This document shows, piece by piece, positions 13,445 through 24,338 of a DNA stretch of 64,000 bases; the first letter of the stretch is position 1; each line of letters opens with the position of its first letter. The stretch is taken from NCBI RefSeq assembly GCF_014873755.1, contig NZ_JADBEG010000001.1:3102501-3166500 (forward strand). The letters run 5' to 3'. The DNA comes from Amycolatopsis lexingtonensis. GTDB lineage: Bacteria; Actinomycetota; Actinomycetes; Mycobacteriales; Pseudonocardiaceae. Below the pieces are notes generated by a model. It ran no database searches, was not told where the DNA came from, and saw only the letters and a program-made list of their open reading frames with translations. Both the position numbers and the translations under genes were made by a program.

Positions 13445-16400
13445 GACATCGCCTCCGTCATCGGGGCGCTGCGCTCGACGTCGAGGGCGCCGGGCAGCTC
13501 GGTCGTGCGGTAGCCGCTCAGCTCCAGCAGGACCGCGCCGGTCTCGTCGAGCACGCGCCCGCCGAAACCGTCCGCTTCGGACGTCACGACGGCTTCGAGC
13601 CGTCCCCGCGGCTCGGGGGCGTCGTGCAGCACGATCCGGTCGACGTGCCGCGGCAGGCCGAACCGGCCGTGGCGGCCGATGTCCCACACGCCCGCGGTCT
13701 GGAAGACCAGCTCGATCAGCCGGGGCGACACGAGTTCCGGCTCCTCGGCCGGCACGTGGTCGGCCGGCAGGTCGCTCGCGTAGAGCCCCACCGGGCCGGC
13801 TTCAGCGCGCCAGGCCTGTTCGAGGACCTGGAAGGCCGGGCCGTGGAAGAAGACGTCGTAGATCGCGTCCGCGCGCACGCCCTTCCCGTCGGGCACCGGC
13901 GGCGCGGCCGTGGTGACCGCGTCGCCGACCGGGGTGCGGGCCAGCCGGACCCGGCCGGTGAAGTGCGTCGTCACCTGCGGTTCGGCCTGGCCGGCGAGCT
14001 GACGGCTGCCGGTCAGCGCGCAGTCGGCGACGAGGCCGTCGCCGTCCGCGCGGAAGACCGCGGTGACGGTGAGCGTCCGCGGCTCGTCCCGGTAGAACTT
14101 GCAGGGGGCGAGGAACTCGACGTCTTCAACGGCCACCGGGCGCCAGCCGGGCAGCGGCATGGCCGCCACCTCCGCGAACGCCTCGATGCCCAGCACACCG
14201 GGCAGCACCGGGGTGCCGTCGATGCGGTGGTCGGCCAGGAACGGCTGGACGCCCGGGTCGAGCGTGGTCCGCACGACGAGCCCGGTGTGCACGCCCATCC
14301 GCTCGACCTCGCCGGCCATCGGCCCGGCCGGGAAGCGCGCCGGCTCGATGCCGTCGCGTTCGCCGACGAGCGCGCCCAGCTCGCCCGCGACCACGACCTC
14401 GCCCCGGTGCGCGCCACCGGTCAGCTCGCGGCGGATCCACGGGACGCCGATCTCGGGCGGGAGCATCTCGATGCCGGCGCGTTCCATCATCTTCGGGATG
14501 GACCCGCGCGTCGCCATGCCGATGCCGGCCCACGCGGTCCAGTCGATGGCGAGGCCACCGGTCGCCGAGGTGAGCTTGCAGAGCAGGTCGTTGGCCGCGC
14601 TGTAGTCGGTCTGGCCGAGGTTGCCGAAGCGGCCGGCGACCGAGCTGAACACGACGGTCGTGCCGGGCGGGTGGTCGCCGAGTGCCTTGCGCACGGTGAA
14701 CCAGCCGTCGGCCTTGACGCCGAACACGAGGTCGTACTCGCGGGGTTTCTTGTCCGGCAGGGCGTGGCTGATGTCGAGCCCGGCCGCGTGCAGCAGCACG
14801 TCGACGCGCTCGACGCCCTCGAGCGCCCGCGCGACCGCGTCGGCGTCGGTGAGGTCGACGCTGTGGTAGTGGACCTGCCCGCCCGCGTCGCGCACGGCGT
14901 CGATCGCGGCCTGAGCGGCGGCGAGCCGTTCGTACCGGGCCAGTTCCCGTTCGACCTTCACCGGGGTGGGGCGCTTGCCCTTCGCCGTGAGCCGGGTGAT
15001 CAGGTCGGCTTTGAGGCCGTCGTGATCGGTGGTGAACCGGACGACGTCGGCGTCGCCCTCGGCCGGTTCCGGCGTCAGGTCGAGCAGGTGGAACGTGCCG
15101 CCGGAGGCCTGCGCGAGGTCGGCGGTGATGGCGGAGACGATGCTGCCCGCCGCGCCGGTCACGACGAAGACGGTGTCCGGTCCCAGTGCCATCCCTTCGC
15201 CGGTCATCGGCCGTTCCTCGACCGTGACGCTCCACCGCAGTCCGTCGGCCCGGCCGATCTCCAAGGCGCCGGGGTCGGTGAGGGTCTCCTCGATGAGCGC
15301 GTCCGCGATCTGGTCGTTCGTCGCCCCGGGCCCGAAGTCGACCGCTTTGACCAGCGCGTCGGGACGTTCCCGTCCGTAGGCCTTGGCGAACCCGGTGACG
15401 GCGCCGCCGAGCGGGGCGTACGCGCCCGCGTCGTCGTAGCCGTGGCGGCCGCCGAGGCGGGTGCCGGTGACGAGGAACGGTTCGCTGTCGTACAGCTTTC
15501 GCATCGTGGCGTAGAGCAGCTTGACGCGGATCCGGTTGGCTTCGCGCCAGGCGTCGAGGTCCATGGCTTCGATCGGGCCTTCGTGGTCGAGGGCCGGGAG
15601 CCAGTAGACGCCGTGGACGGGCCCGTCGGCGACTCGGGCGACGAGGTTCTCCGCCGCCGGGTGGCCTTCGACGAGGAGCACGTCGACACCACGGTCGGCG
15701 AGCTTCGCGGCGAGCGCGGCGCCCGCGCCCCCGTCGTCACACGCGACGACGACCCGCTGTCCCTCTCCGAGTTCGACGCCGGTCGACCGGCAGAACCCCA
15801 CCGGCGGCCGGATGGTCGCGACCGGCACCCGGCGCGGGAACGCCCCGGACTCGGCCGGTGCTTCCTCCACAGTGGACTCTTCGACGGTCTTGAGGGTCGA
15901 CGCCCGCTCGCGCACGAAGCCGATGACGTGGGCCAACGTCGGGTAGTCACGGAGCTTCAGGGTGTCGTCGCGCTCGATGCCGAACCGCTCGCGGATCTGC
16001 GCGAACACCTCGGCCTGCTTGACCGTGTCCACGCCGAGGTCGGCTTCCAGATCCAGGTCCAGTTCGAGCATGTCCTCCGGGTAGCCGGTCTTCCCGGCGA
16101 CGACGGCGAGGACTTCGGCTTCCACGGTGTCCACATCGGACTCGGCCGGGACGCCGGAGCGCTCGCGCACGAAGCCGATGACGTGGTTCAACGTCGGGTA
16201 ATCCCGCAACCGCAACGTGTCGTCCCGCTCGATCCCGAACCGCTCCCGAATCTCCGCGAACACCTCCGCCTGCTTCACCGTGTCCACACCCAAGTCGGCC
16301 TCCAGATCCAGGTCGAGTTCGAGCATGTCCTCCGGGTAACCCGTCTTCTCCGCCACCACGGCCACAACCTGCCCGGCAACGTCGTCGACCACCGGTTCAG

Positions 16401-19400
16401 GCACCACACCGGAACGCTCACGCACGAAACCGATCACGTGATTCAGCGTCGGATAGTCCCGCAGCCGCAACGAATCATCCCGCTCGATCCCGAACCGCTC
16501 CCGGATCTCCGCAAACACTTCAGCCTGCTTCACCGTGTCCACACCCAGATCCGCCTCCAGATCCAGGTCCAGTTCGAGCATGTCCTCCGGATAGCCCGTC
16601 TTCTCCGCCACCACCGACAGCACCTGCGCGGTGGTGTCATCACCGACCGGAGCAGGCTCGGCGACCGGGACGTTCCCCCGCTCCCGCACAAAACCGATCA
16701 CGTGGTTCAACGTCGGGTAATCCCGCAACCGCAACGTGTCGTCGCGCTCGATCCCGAACCGCTCCCGAATCTCCGCGAACACCTCCGCCTGCTTCACCGT
16801 GTCCACACCCAAGTCGGCCTCCAGATCCAGGTCGAGTTCGAGCATGTCCTCCGGATAGCCCGTCTTCTCCGCCACCACCGCCACGACCTGTGCGGTGATG
16901 TCGTCACCAGCCGGCTCGGGTTCGGCGATCTCGACCGGCTCGGGCTCGGGTGCCGGCCGCCGCTCGGCCGGGTGGTCGGCGATCCGCAGCCGCCGGTGGT
17001 CGACCTCCAGCTCCGTGCCGCCCAGGTCCGTCAACCACCGCTGCCACGCGGCCCGGTCGGCGATGCGGTACCCGTAGCCCAGCTCGGCGGGCGCGCGGTG
17101 GCGGCCGTCGGCGACCGGGGTCCAGCGCAGCAGCACCATGCTGATCTGCGAACCGAACCCCGCCGCGAGCCGCAGCGCGTAGCGGACCGGGTAAGCGCCG
17201 CCGCCCGACAGGTTCAGGCGGCCCAGCGAAGGGTCGACCTCCTTGAAGTTCGGCACCGGCGGCACGATCCCCGTCTCCAGGGCCTTCACCGCGACGACGT
17301 CCTCGATCCCGACACCCATCGGGTGCCCGGTGAACCCCTTGGTGTTGGCGATGATGACGCGGTCGGCGTCCGGCCCGAAGACCGCGCGCAGCGCGTCGAT
17401 CTCCGCCTGGGCGCTGCCGCCCCGGGCCGGCGTGTACGTCTCGTGGGAGACGAACACCATTTCGGACGCGACCGCGTGCCGGTCGATCCCCCGCCGCTCC
17501 GCTTGCGACACCAGGCTTTCCATCACGCCGGAGATGTGCTCGACGTCCAGCTTCGTCCCGTGGAACGCGCTGTTGGCGCTGACGCCGGCCAGGACTTCGC
17601 AGATCGGCCGCAGCCCGCGTTCCCGCGCGGCCGAAGCGGCCTCGACGACGATGCCCGCCGCCCCCATGCCGAGCAGCATGCCGTGGCGCCGCGCGTCGAA
17701 CGGGACGGCCGCGTCCTCGACCGCCGCGTCGGTGGCCGCCGCGCCGCTGGCCAGGAAGCCGGCGCCGACCCATTCCAGCAGCGAGTCGGACGTCGCGTCG
17801 TCGGCCGCGACGATCACCACGCGGCGGCAGCGGCCGGCCCGGATCCAGTCCTCGGCCAGCCCGATCGCCTGGGTGGTGCTCGCGCAGGCGGAGTTGACCT
17901 GGGTGTTCGGGCCGCGCGCGCCGATGATCTCGGCGAACTGCGAGTGCCCCATCGACAGCACGCGGAACAGGAACCGCCGGTCGAACTCGAACGGCTCCGC
18001 CGCGATCGCGGCGTCCAGCTCCCCGATCCGCCGGTCGAGGTCGGCGGCGACGTCGCCCTCGGCCCGGACCCGGATCGCCTTCAAGGTGTCACGCTCGTGG
18101 CGCCGGTGCCGGTCGGCGAGGTACCGCTCGACGTCCTCGGCGAACTCGCCGAGACCGGGGAACGCGGACGCGAAGATGACGCCGGTGTCGTCGCGCAGCG
18201 CCGCGGGCAGGCCCCACCGGTCGGCCAGCCGCGTCCCGACCGTCGTGGTCTTGTAGTGCTGCGCCAACGGGATCCCGGCGTCGCGCAGCGCGTCGAAGCC
18301 CGCGCCGATCGCCAGCCGGGTGCACTCGCCGAGGGCCTTGTCGCGCTCGGCGTCGACCCCGAACTCGTCGACGAGGTCGAGCGCGCCCGCCCGCGCCGCC
18401 AGCTTGATCACGTCGTCCGGGCTGTCGATGGCCGTGAAGCGCGGCGAGCCGTTTTCGCTCTTGACCAGCCGGGTGATGTGCTTGTCCGCCATCGCGTCCC
18501 GCAAGGCCTGCGGGATCGCGCCGATGAACTGCTCGCCGTGCAGGATCCGGCCGACGTTGGCGTCGTCGAAGACGCGCTCGGTGCCGGGCAGGCCGAGGGC
18601 GGCGCCGGTGATCACGACCGGCTCGGTCTCCGCCGGAACCGGCGCCGGCGCTGGTGCGGCCACGCCGCCCAGCACGGCCTGGCCGCGGGTGAAGAAGTCG
18701 GCCACCAGGTGGCCCAGTTCGGTGTAGCGGTCGGGGGTCACGGTGTCCGTCCTCGGTTCGACGGGGGCCGGCGCGGCCGCTTCGGCGGCGCCGAACCCGG
18801 CGGCGTAGAGCCCGCACAGGGCCTGGTTGAACGACACCAGGTCGCCCTGCTTGGGGTGGTTGGTGAACAGGGCCAGCACGTCGTCGTGCCGGCTGCCGAG
18901 CGCGTCCTCGACGAAGCCGTGCAAGGCCTTCTTCGGCCCGACTTCGACGAACACCCGCGCGCCTTCGGCGTAGAGCGTCTCAAGGCCCTTGACGAACTGG
19001 ACCGGCGAGGCGACCTGGCGCTCCAGGATGTCGAGCATCCGCTCGCGCGCGTCCGGCCCGGTCGGGTACAGCTCGCCGTCGACGTTGGCGACGACGGGCA
19101 GCGCCGGCACCTTCAGGTCGAGCCGCCGCAGCATCCGGCCCAGCGGTTCGCTGACCGGCGCGACGATCGAGGTGTGGAAGGCGTGGCTGACCGGCAGCCG
19201 CACGGCGGTGCGCCCGGCCGCGGTGAACGCCGCCACCGCGGCTTCGACGGCGGTCGTGGCGCCGCCGATCACCGCCTGGCTGGTGCTGTTGACGTTGGCG
19301 ATCACGACGTAACCGTCGATCCCGGCGACCGTCCGTTCGATCTCCTCGAGCGGGGCGAACACCGCGGCCATCGCGCCGTTGTCCTCGATGGCGAGGTGGG

Positions 19401-21537
19401 CCATCTCGTTCCCGCGCGCGCTGACCGCTTCGAGCGCGTCCGCGAAGGACAGTGCGCCCGCCGCAACCAGCGCGCCGTACTCGCCGAGACTGTGCCCCAT
19501 CGCCAGGTCCGGCCGGACGTTGTGCGTGGCCAGCAGCCGGGTGAGCGCGAGGTCCGCCGCCAGCACGGCGGGCTGGGTGATCTCGGTCTGCAGCAACTGC
19601 TGCTCCGCACGGGCGACGGCGTCGGCGCCGTCGGCGAAGAGGTATTCGGTAAGCGGTTTCCCGAGCAGTGGCGTCATCACTTCGTCCGCCTGCGCGAAGG
19701 TCTCGGCCACCACCGGTTCCCGCGCGGCCAGCGTGCGGAGCATGTTGACGTACTGGGAACCCTGGCCCGTGTAGAGGAACGCGATCTTGCCGCGCGGGCC
19801 GCGTCCGAGGAAGATCCCCTGGGCCCGCAACGCCTTCCACATCGCCGGCTTCTCGAACGCCTGCAGGGCGCGGCTCGCCTTCGCGGCCAGTTCGGCCGCG
19901 TCGCCGTAGTCGATCGCGATCCGCACCGGCGCGGCGAGGTCGGCCGCCGACGGCGGTCCCGCGGGTGGTGCCTCACCCGCGACCACCTGCCGGAGCCGGT
20001 CGGTGATCCCGCGTTCGTCGGCGGCGCCCGCGACGAACGCGCCGCGCGCGGGTTCCGACTTCGCGGGCAGGTCCGCTCCGGCGAAGGACACGGACTTCCG
20101 TTCCGGGTCGCGGTGCCGGCCGGGCACGTACTCCTCGAGCACGGCGTGGAAGTTGGTCCCGCCGAAGCCGAACGCGCTCACCCCGGCCCGGCGGATCCCG
20201 GCCGCGGGGGCGGCCCACTCGCGGATCTCCGTGTTGGGCCGGAAGGGACCGTGGGCGAAGTCGATGTTCGGGTTGGGCACCTCGGCGTGCAAGGTGGCCG
20301 GCAGCACCTTCTCGTGCAGGGCCATGGCGGCCTTGAACAGTCCCGCCGTCCCGGCCGCGCCCTTGAGGTGGCCGATGTTGGACTTCACCGAGCCGAGCGG
20401 GATCGAGCCCGCCGGCACCGAGCCGAAGACCTCGGTGAGCGCCTGCACCTCGACGACGTCGCCGACCGCGGTGGACGTGCCGTGGCCTTCCACCAGCGAG
20501 CAGGTCGCCGGGTCTTCGCCCGCCAGCCGCCAGGCCCGCTCGACGGCGAGCCGCTGCCCGACCGGGTTGGGCGCGGTGATGCCCTTGCCCTTGCCGTCAC
20601 TGGACCCCGCCATGCCCAGCAGCACGGCGTAGATCCGGTCGCCGTCACGCTCGGCGTCGGCGAGCCGCTTGAGCAGGAACAGGTTCCCGCCTTCGCCCAT
20701 CACGAACCCGTCCGCGCCCGTGCCGTAGGGCCGGGTGCCGGTGGCCGAGAGGGCACCGATCTTGCAGAACTTCACGTACGCGGCGATGCCCATGTTGCGG
20801 TCGATGCCGCCGGTCAGCACCGTGTCGTACTCGCCGTTGATCAGGCCTTCGATCGAGGCGGCCATGGCGGCGAGCCCGGACGCGCAGGCCGCGTCGGTGA
20901 CGTAGCTGGGGCCACGGAAGTCGAAGAGGTTGGCGATCCGGCCGGCGATGACGTTGGCCAGCTCGCCGGGCATGCTGTCTTCGGTGACGGCCGGGATGGT
21001 TTCGCGCAGGCCGTGGCGGGCCTCGTCGACGATCGCGGCGCGGGTCGCCTTGGGCAGTGCGGAAAACGCCGCCGACCGCTCCAGCTCCCGGGCGAACTCG
21101 GGGAAGCTGATCCGCAGCGCGGTCTGGTAGTGCTTCTCCCCCGCCAGCGCGTTGCCGATCACGACGGCGGTGCGCTCGTGGTCCAGTTTCCGGTCGGGCC
21201 AGCCGTAGTCGATCAGCGTCGCGCGTGCCAGGTTCACGCCCCACTGCTGGGCGATGTCCATCGCCGCGGAGACCTTCGGTGGCACCGGCAGCCGCCAAGC
21301 CCGCGGGTCCCACTCGAACTCGCGGACCCAGCCGCCGATCTTCGAGTACGTCTTGTCCGGCACCGCGGGGTCGGCGTCGTAGTACAGCGCCGGGTCCCAG
21401 CGCTCCGGCGGGACGTCGCTGATCGAGTAGCGGCCGCCGACGATGTTGCTCCAGAACTTCTTCGCGTCCGGCGCGTCCGGCATGATCGCGCTCACGCCGA
21501 CGATCGCGACGGCCCGTGCGTTGGGCTGCTCGTGCAT
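13441..21537 (-). CDS. PUFA/lipid-type iterative synthase: KS-AT-KS-ACPx4-KR-DH
   Basis: 2698 residues; the ATG shares one base with the upstream dehydrogenase stop (TGATG). Ketosynthase 1: TDAACASGLAAM, Cys218, with GHGTSTAVGD and SNIGHLKGAAG. Acyltransferase: GHSLGEYGALVAAG, Ser683, with a HAFH motif typical of malonyl choice. Ketosynthase 2: NSACASTTQAIG, Cys1218, with SHETYTPA and NTKGFTGHPMG, so it looks active rather than a chain-length-factor decoy. Four tandem carrier domains at 1545-1879 (see repeat). Ketoreductase: VTGAAGSI and SSVAGRFGNLGQTDYSAAND, Tyr2312. C-terminal hot-dog dehydratase: DHRIDGTPVLPGV, His2437. No enoylreductase or thioesterase is visible. The order recalls PfaA-type polyunsaturated fatty acid synthases and heterocyst-glycolipid-type synthases; the product is unknown and probably an unusual acyl chain. 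Confidence 0.88.
15901..16905 (-). repeat. Four tandem carrier-domain repeats with Thr at the attachment site
   Basis: Four units spaced 88, 85 and 85 residues apart and nearly identical in protein and DNA (about 255-264 bp each). Each reads KTGYPEDMLELDLDLEADLG then VDTVKQAEVFA. The residue that carries phosphopantetheine in canonical carriers (Ser in DSxxxxE) is Thr in all four: Thr1580, 1668, 1753 and 1838, encoded ACG. Minor synonymous drift separates the units, so they are recent duplications kept similar. Confidence 0.9.
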
Positions 21538-23198
21538 CACTTGCCTCCGGAACGGCTGTTGAGGATGTCGGCGAGGGCGTCGGAATCGGCGAGCCCGCCG
21601 GCCTGGCTCGCGGCGACCTCGGCCAGCCGCAGCGCCGAGGTCAGGTCGGCCACCGGGCTCTCCACGCTGCCCTGGACGAGCTGCAGCCCCCCGGTAGCCA
21701 CGCGCAGCACCGCCTCGCGCCCGAAGACCCGGGCCAGCACGGCGAGCTCGGCGAGGTCGAACCGCCGGTCGGCCTTCGCCGGCAGCTCCGCGAGGGCGGC
21801 ACGCCGGCACAGGGCGGCGGCGCATTCGGCGTACGCGATGAGCTCGCCGAGGCGCAGCAGGACGTGCTGGCGCCGGGTGAGCCGCGCGGTGCGGCACCGT
21901 TCGAGCAGCTCGGCGAGCACGTGCAAGCCGAGCGCGGCGGTCCCCGCCCCGATCCCGGGGTGGGCGGCGTCGAGGGATTCCAGTTCGGCGGCCCGGTCGT
22001 GGTAGTACCGGCCGCGGGTCTTGAGGTGCTCCTGCCAGCGGTCACGGGAGATCGTCATCTCCATGATCTCCGACGTGCCTTCGTAGATCGTGGTGATCCG
22101 GACGTCGCGCTTGATCTTTTCGACGAGGTACTCGTGGGTGTAGCCGTAGCCGCCGTGCGCCTGGATCGCCGCGTCGGCGGCCAGGTTGCCGGCCTCGGTG
22201 GCGAGGTACTTGGCGATCGCGCCCTCGGTGTTGAGCCCCTGCTCGCCGGAATCCAGGCGGGCCGCGGTCTCTTCGATGTACGCGCGGGCGGCTTCGAGCC
22301 GTGCGGCGTGCGGCACGAGCAGCTTGTGCGTGTAGCCCTGCTTGCGGGACAGGGGCCCGCCGGCCTGGATCCGGTCGGCGGCGTAGGCGATCGCCTTGTC
22401 GAGCGCCGCCCAGCCGGCGCCGAGCCCGAAGGCGGCGACCATGAGCCGCGTGTGGCCGAACACCTGCTGGGCCTGCCACAGCCCCCGGCCCTCGACGCCA
22501 CCGACGAGCGCGTCGACGCCGACCTCGACGTCGTCGAGGAACAGCGCGGCGGTGTTGCTCAGCCGGATGCCGTGCTTGTCCTCCGGTTTCGCCCGCGTGA
22601 ACCCCGGCGTGTCGCGCTCGACGACGAACCAGCTCGGTCCGCCCGGCGCGTTGGCCAGCACGCTGTAGGCGTCGGCGATGCCGCCGTTGCTGATCCACTG
22701 CTTGCGGCCGGTGATCCGGTACCCGGTGGTGTCGCCGTCTTCGACGACCGGGACGGCGACGGTCTTGAGCGCCCCGAGATCGCTGCCCGCCTCGGGCTCG
22801 GTCGCCCCGTAGGCGAACAGCAGGCCCTCCCCGGCCATCCGGGACAACCACGTCTTCTTCTGCTCCGGGGTCGCGCCGACGGCGATCGGATCGCTGCCCA
22901 GCGCGGTCGCGAGCACGCTGGTCGCAACCCCGAGGTCGATCCCCGCCATGCGTTCGCAGACGCGGCAGACGTCCAGGCTGCCCGCCCCCATCCCGCCGTG
23001 GGCCTCCGGCACGAACAGCAGGTGGATGCCGAGGTCGTCCCCGCACATGCGGCGCACCACGTCCTCGGGGCATTCGTCGTCGTGGTCGAGCCGCAGCAGC
23101 AGCTCGGCGGGCAGGTTCCGGTCGGCGAACTCCCCGATCGCCTCCAGGATCATGGCCAGGGTTTCGGCGTCCAGGCCGGACAGCTCGGCATCACTCAT
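21537..23198 (-). CDS. Acyl-CoA dehydrogenase with C-terminal extension
   Basis: 553 residues from the ATG at 23198, chosen because the acyl-CoA dehydrogenase N-terminal domain begins there and a small coupled ORF ends over it. FAYGATEPEAGSDLGALKT and KQWISNGGIADAYSVLAN are the flavin/substrate signatures; GGYGYTHEYLVEKIKRDVRI followed by TTIYEGTSEIMEM holds the catalytic Glu of the medium-chain type. After the usual 380-residue core comes about 150 residues of helical extension (LHVLAELLERCRTARLTRR), as in very-long-chain dehydrogenases that bind membranes. First enzyme gene of the operon with the synthase and carboxylase, so it probably introduces a trans-2 double bond into, or otherwise tailors, the acyl product. 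The electron acceptor is not in the window. Confidence 0.88.
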   Translation of the reverse strand: MSDAELSGLDAETLAMILEAIGEFADRNLPAELLLRLDHDDECPEDVVRRMCGDDLGIHLLFVPEAHGGMGAGSLDVCRVCERMAGIDLGVATSVLATALGSDPIAVGATPEQKKTWLSRMAGEGLLFAYGATEPEAGSDLGALKTVAVPVVEDGDTTGYRITGRKQWISNGGIADAYSVLANAPGGPSWFVVERDTPGFTRAKPEDKHGIRLSNTAALFLDDVEVGVDALVGGVEGRGLWQAQQVFGHTRLMVAAFGLGAGWAALDKAIAYAADRIQAGGPLSRKQGYTHKLLVPHAARLEAARAYIEETAARLDSGEQGLNTEGAIAKYLATEAGNLAADAAIQAHGGYGYTHEYLVEKIKRDVRITTIYEGTSEIMEMTISRDRWQEHLKTRGRYYHDRAAELESLDAAHPGIGAGTAALGLHVLAELLERCRTARLTRRQHVLLRLGELIAYAECAAALCRRAALAELPAKADRRFDLAELAVLARVFGREAVLRVATGGLQLVQGSVESPVADLTSALRLAEVAASQAGGLADSDALADILNSRSGGK

Positions 23199-23241
23199 GG
23201 CTCGGCCCGCGATGTCGCGCGATGACCAGGCAGCCCTGCAT
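23191..23241 (-). CDS. 16-residue leader ORF coupled to the lipid operon
   Basis: ATG at 23241 follows GAGAGGAGGA, the strongest ribosome site near the operon start, with a six-base gap. It encodes MQGCLVIARHRGPSHE and stops at TGA 23191-23193, overlapping the dehydrogenase start in the form ATGAGTGA. The dehydrogenase ATG has no good ribosome site of its own. Ribosomes finishing the leader would sit on the dehydrogenase start, so translational coupling is likely. Too short for any family evidence. Confidence 0.55.
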   Translation of the reverse strand: MQGCLVIARHRGPSHE

Positions 23242-23520
23242 CGCGGGTCCTCCTCTCCGTTGAGACGGGACGTGCGCGGAGCTTCCACCGTCGGACCGAC
23301 CCGCCGGTAGGACAGGGGCCTTACGTCACCGCCCGGGTGCCGATCGTCCCGAGATCGGCCCGCACCGGCGAACCTGCTGCCACGTGGGGGAAATCGCTCG
23401 TCCCGACGGCCCAGCGGGCAGCCGGGACCAGGTTCCTCCCGCGAGTGACCTCCTGCCCTATCCCGTGCTCCGCGTCGCCGCGCAGGCTGGCCGGGCGGCG
23501 CGCGAGCCGGGAGGTAAGCC

Positions 23521-24231
23521 ATGGCCGAGAAGAGAACACTCGTGGACGTCGTCCCGTCGCCGAAGCGCGTCCGGCACTGGCCCGCCGGCTGGTGGTACGT
23601 CCCGCTGACGATCCTCACGGCGGGGCTCGCGGCGTGGGCTCCGTTCCTCCACGCCGCCGTGGTGCTCGGCAGTGCCCGCTTGCGCTGGGTCGCCGCCGCC
23701 TACGGCGCGGCGATCGTGGCGCTCTTCGTCTGCGCCGTGGCCGCACCCGCCGACGCGCAGGGCAACCCGGTGGGCGCCGCCGGAGACGTACTCCCGGTCA
23801 TCGCCGGGATGGGCTGGCTGGCGCTGATCCCCGTGGCCTGCGTCCACCAGCTGTTCCTGCGGCGGAGGCTCGCTCCGAGCCGGCAGGAGCCCCGGCCCGA
23901 GCCCGCGATCACGCAGGCGCTCGCGGCCCGCACCCGGCGGAACGCCGCACGCGAACTCGCCGCGGCCGACCCCCTGCTGGCCCGCGAGCTGCGGATCGGC
24001 CGCCCGGACCTGCCCCACAGCTACGACGACGGCGGCCTGGTCGACCTCAACAACGCTCCGGCCGCGATCATCGCGCAGGTGTGCGAGATCCCGCTTCCGG
24101 CCGCCGAGGACATCGTCCGCGCCCGGCGGGACGGCGGGTTCTCCGGCGTCGACGAGCTGCTCGTCATGGTCACCGTTCCCGTGTCGGCGTGGGACCGGAT
24201 CCGGGACCGGGGCCTGACCCTGCCCGGGTGA
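23521..24231 (+). CDS. Membrane protein with C-terminal helix-hairpin-helix domain
   Basis: 236 residues; ATG with a GGGAGG site. Three or four N-terminal membrane helices (WWYVPLTILTAGLAAWAPFL, RWVAAAYGAAIVALFVCAV, VIAGMGWLALIPVACVHQLF), then a basic linker, then a ComEA-like helix-hairpin-helix motif (LVDLNNAPAAIIAQVCEIP, AEDIVRARRDGGFSGVDELL). That motif usually binds DNA or mediates assembly, and its pairing with an inner-membrane segment suggests a membrane-tethered DNA or protein docking role. The 279-base gap behind it (23242-23520) is the divergent promoter region shared with the lipid operon and holds a weak DosR-like string, GGGGCCTTACGTCACC, at 23315-23330. Confidence 0.65.
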   Translation: MAEKRTLVDVVPSPKRVRHWPAGWWYVPLTILTAGLAAWAPFLHAAVVLGSARLRWVAAAYGAAIVALFVCAVAAPADAQGNPVGAAGDVLPVIAGMGWLALIPVACVHQLFLRRRLAPSRQEPRPEPAITQALAARTRRNAARELAAADPLLARELRIGRPDLPHSYDDGGLVDLNNAPAAIIAQVCEIPLPAAEDIVRARRDGGFSGVDELLVMVTVPVSAWDRIRDRGLTLPG

Positions 24232-24234
24232 CCC

Positions 24235-24270
24235 GGTTACTTTCGGGGCCCGGCAAAGGACTTTCGGCCT
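24235..24270 (+). promoter_or_regulatory. Tandem DosR-like boxes before the arginine deiminase operon
   Basis: GTTACTTTCGGGGCC (24235-24249) and GGACTTTCGGCCT (24258-24270) lie 70-105 bases upstream of the antiporter ATG. The second shares an exact 12-mer with the box at 5636-5648. Arginine fermentation is an oxygen-limitation function, so a hypoxia regulator is a sensible reader, but no regulator gene is in the window. Confidence 0.5.
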
Positions 24271-24338
24271 CTGACCCGCGACGTCCCCGGCGGGTTTCAT
24301 CTCTACTCGACGGTGATCGTCGCCGGCGAGGGAGAGCG

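Noticed and set aside
15901..16905. Possible CRISPR-like array because of four regular DNA repeats
   Set aside because: The repeat length (about 255-264 bp), absence of spacers and clear carrier-domain coding show protein domain duplication.
13624..22005. Open frame of 2793 codons on the plus strand opposite the synthase gene
   Set aside because: Antisense shadow of the synthase; no domain motifs, and biased composition throughout.
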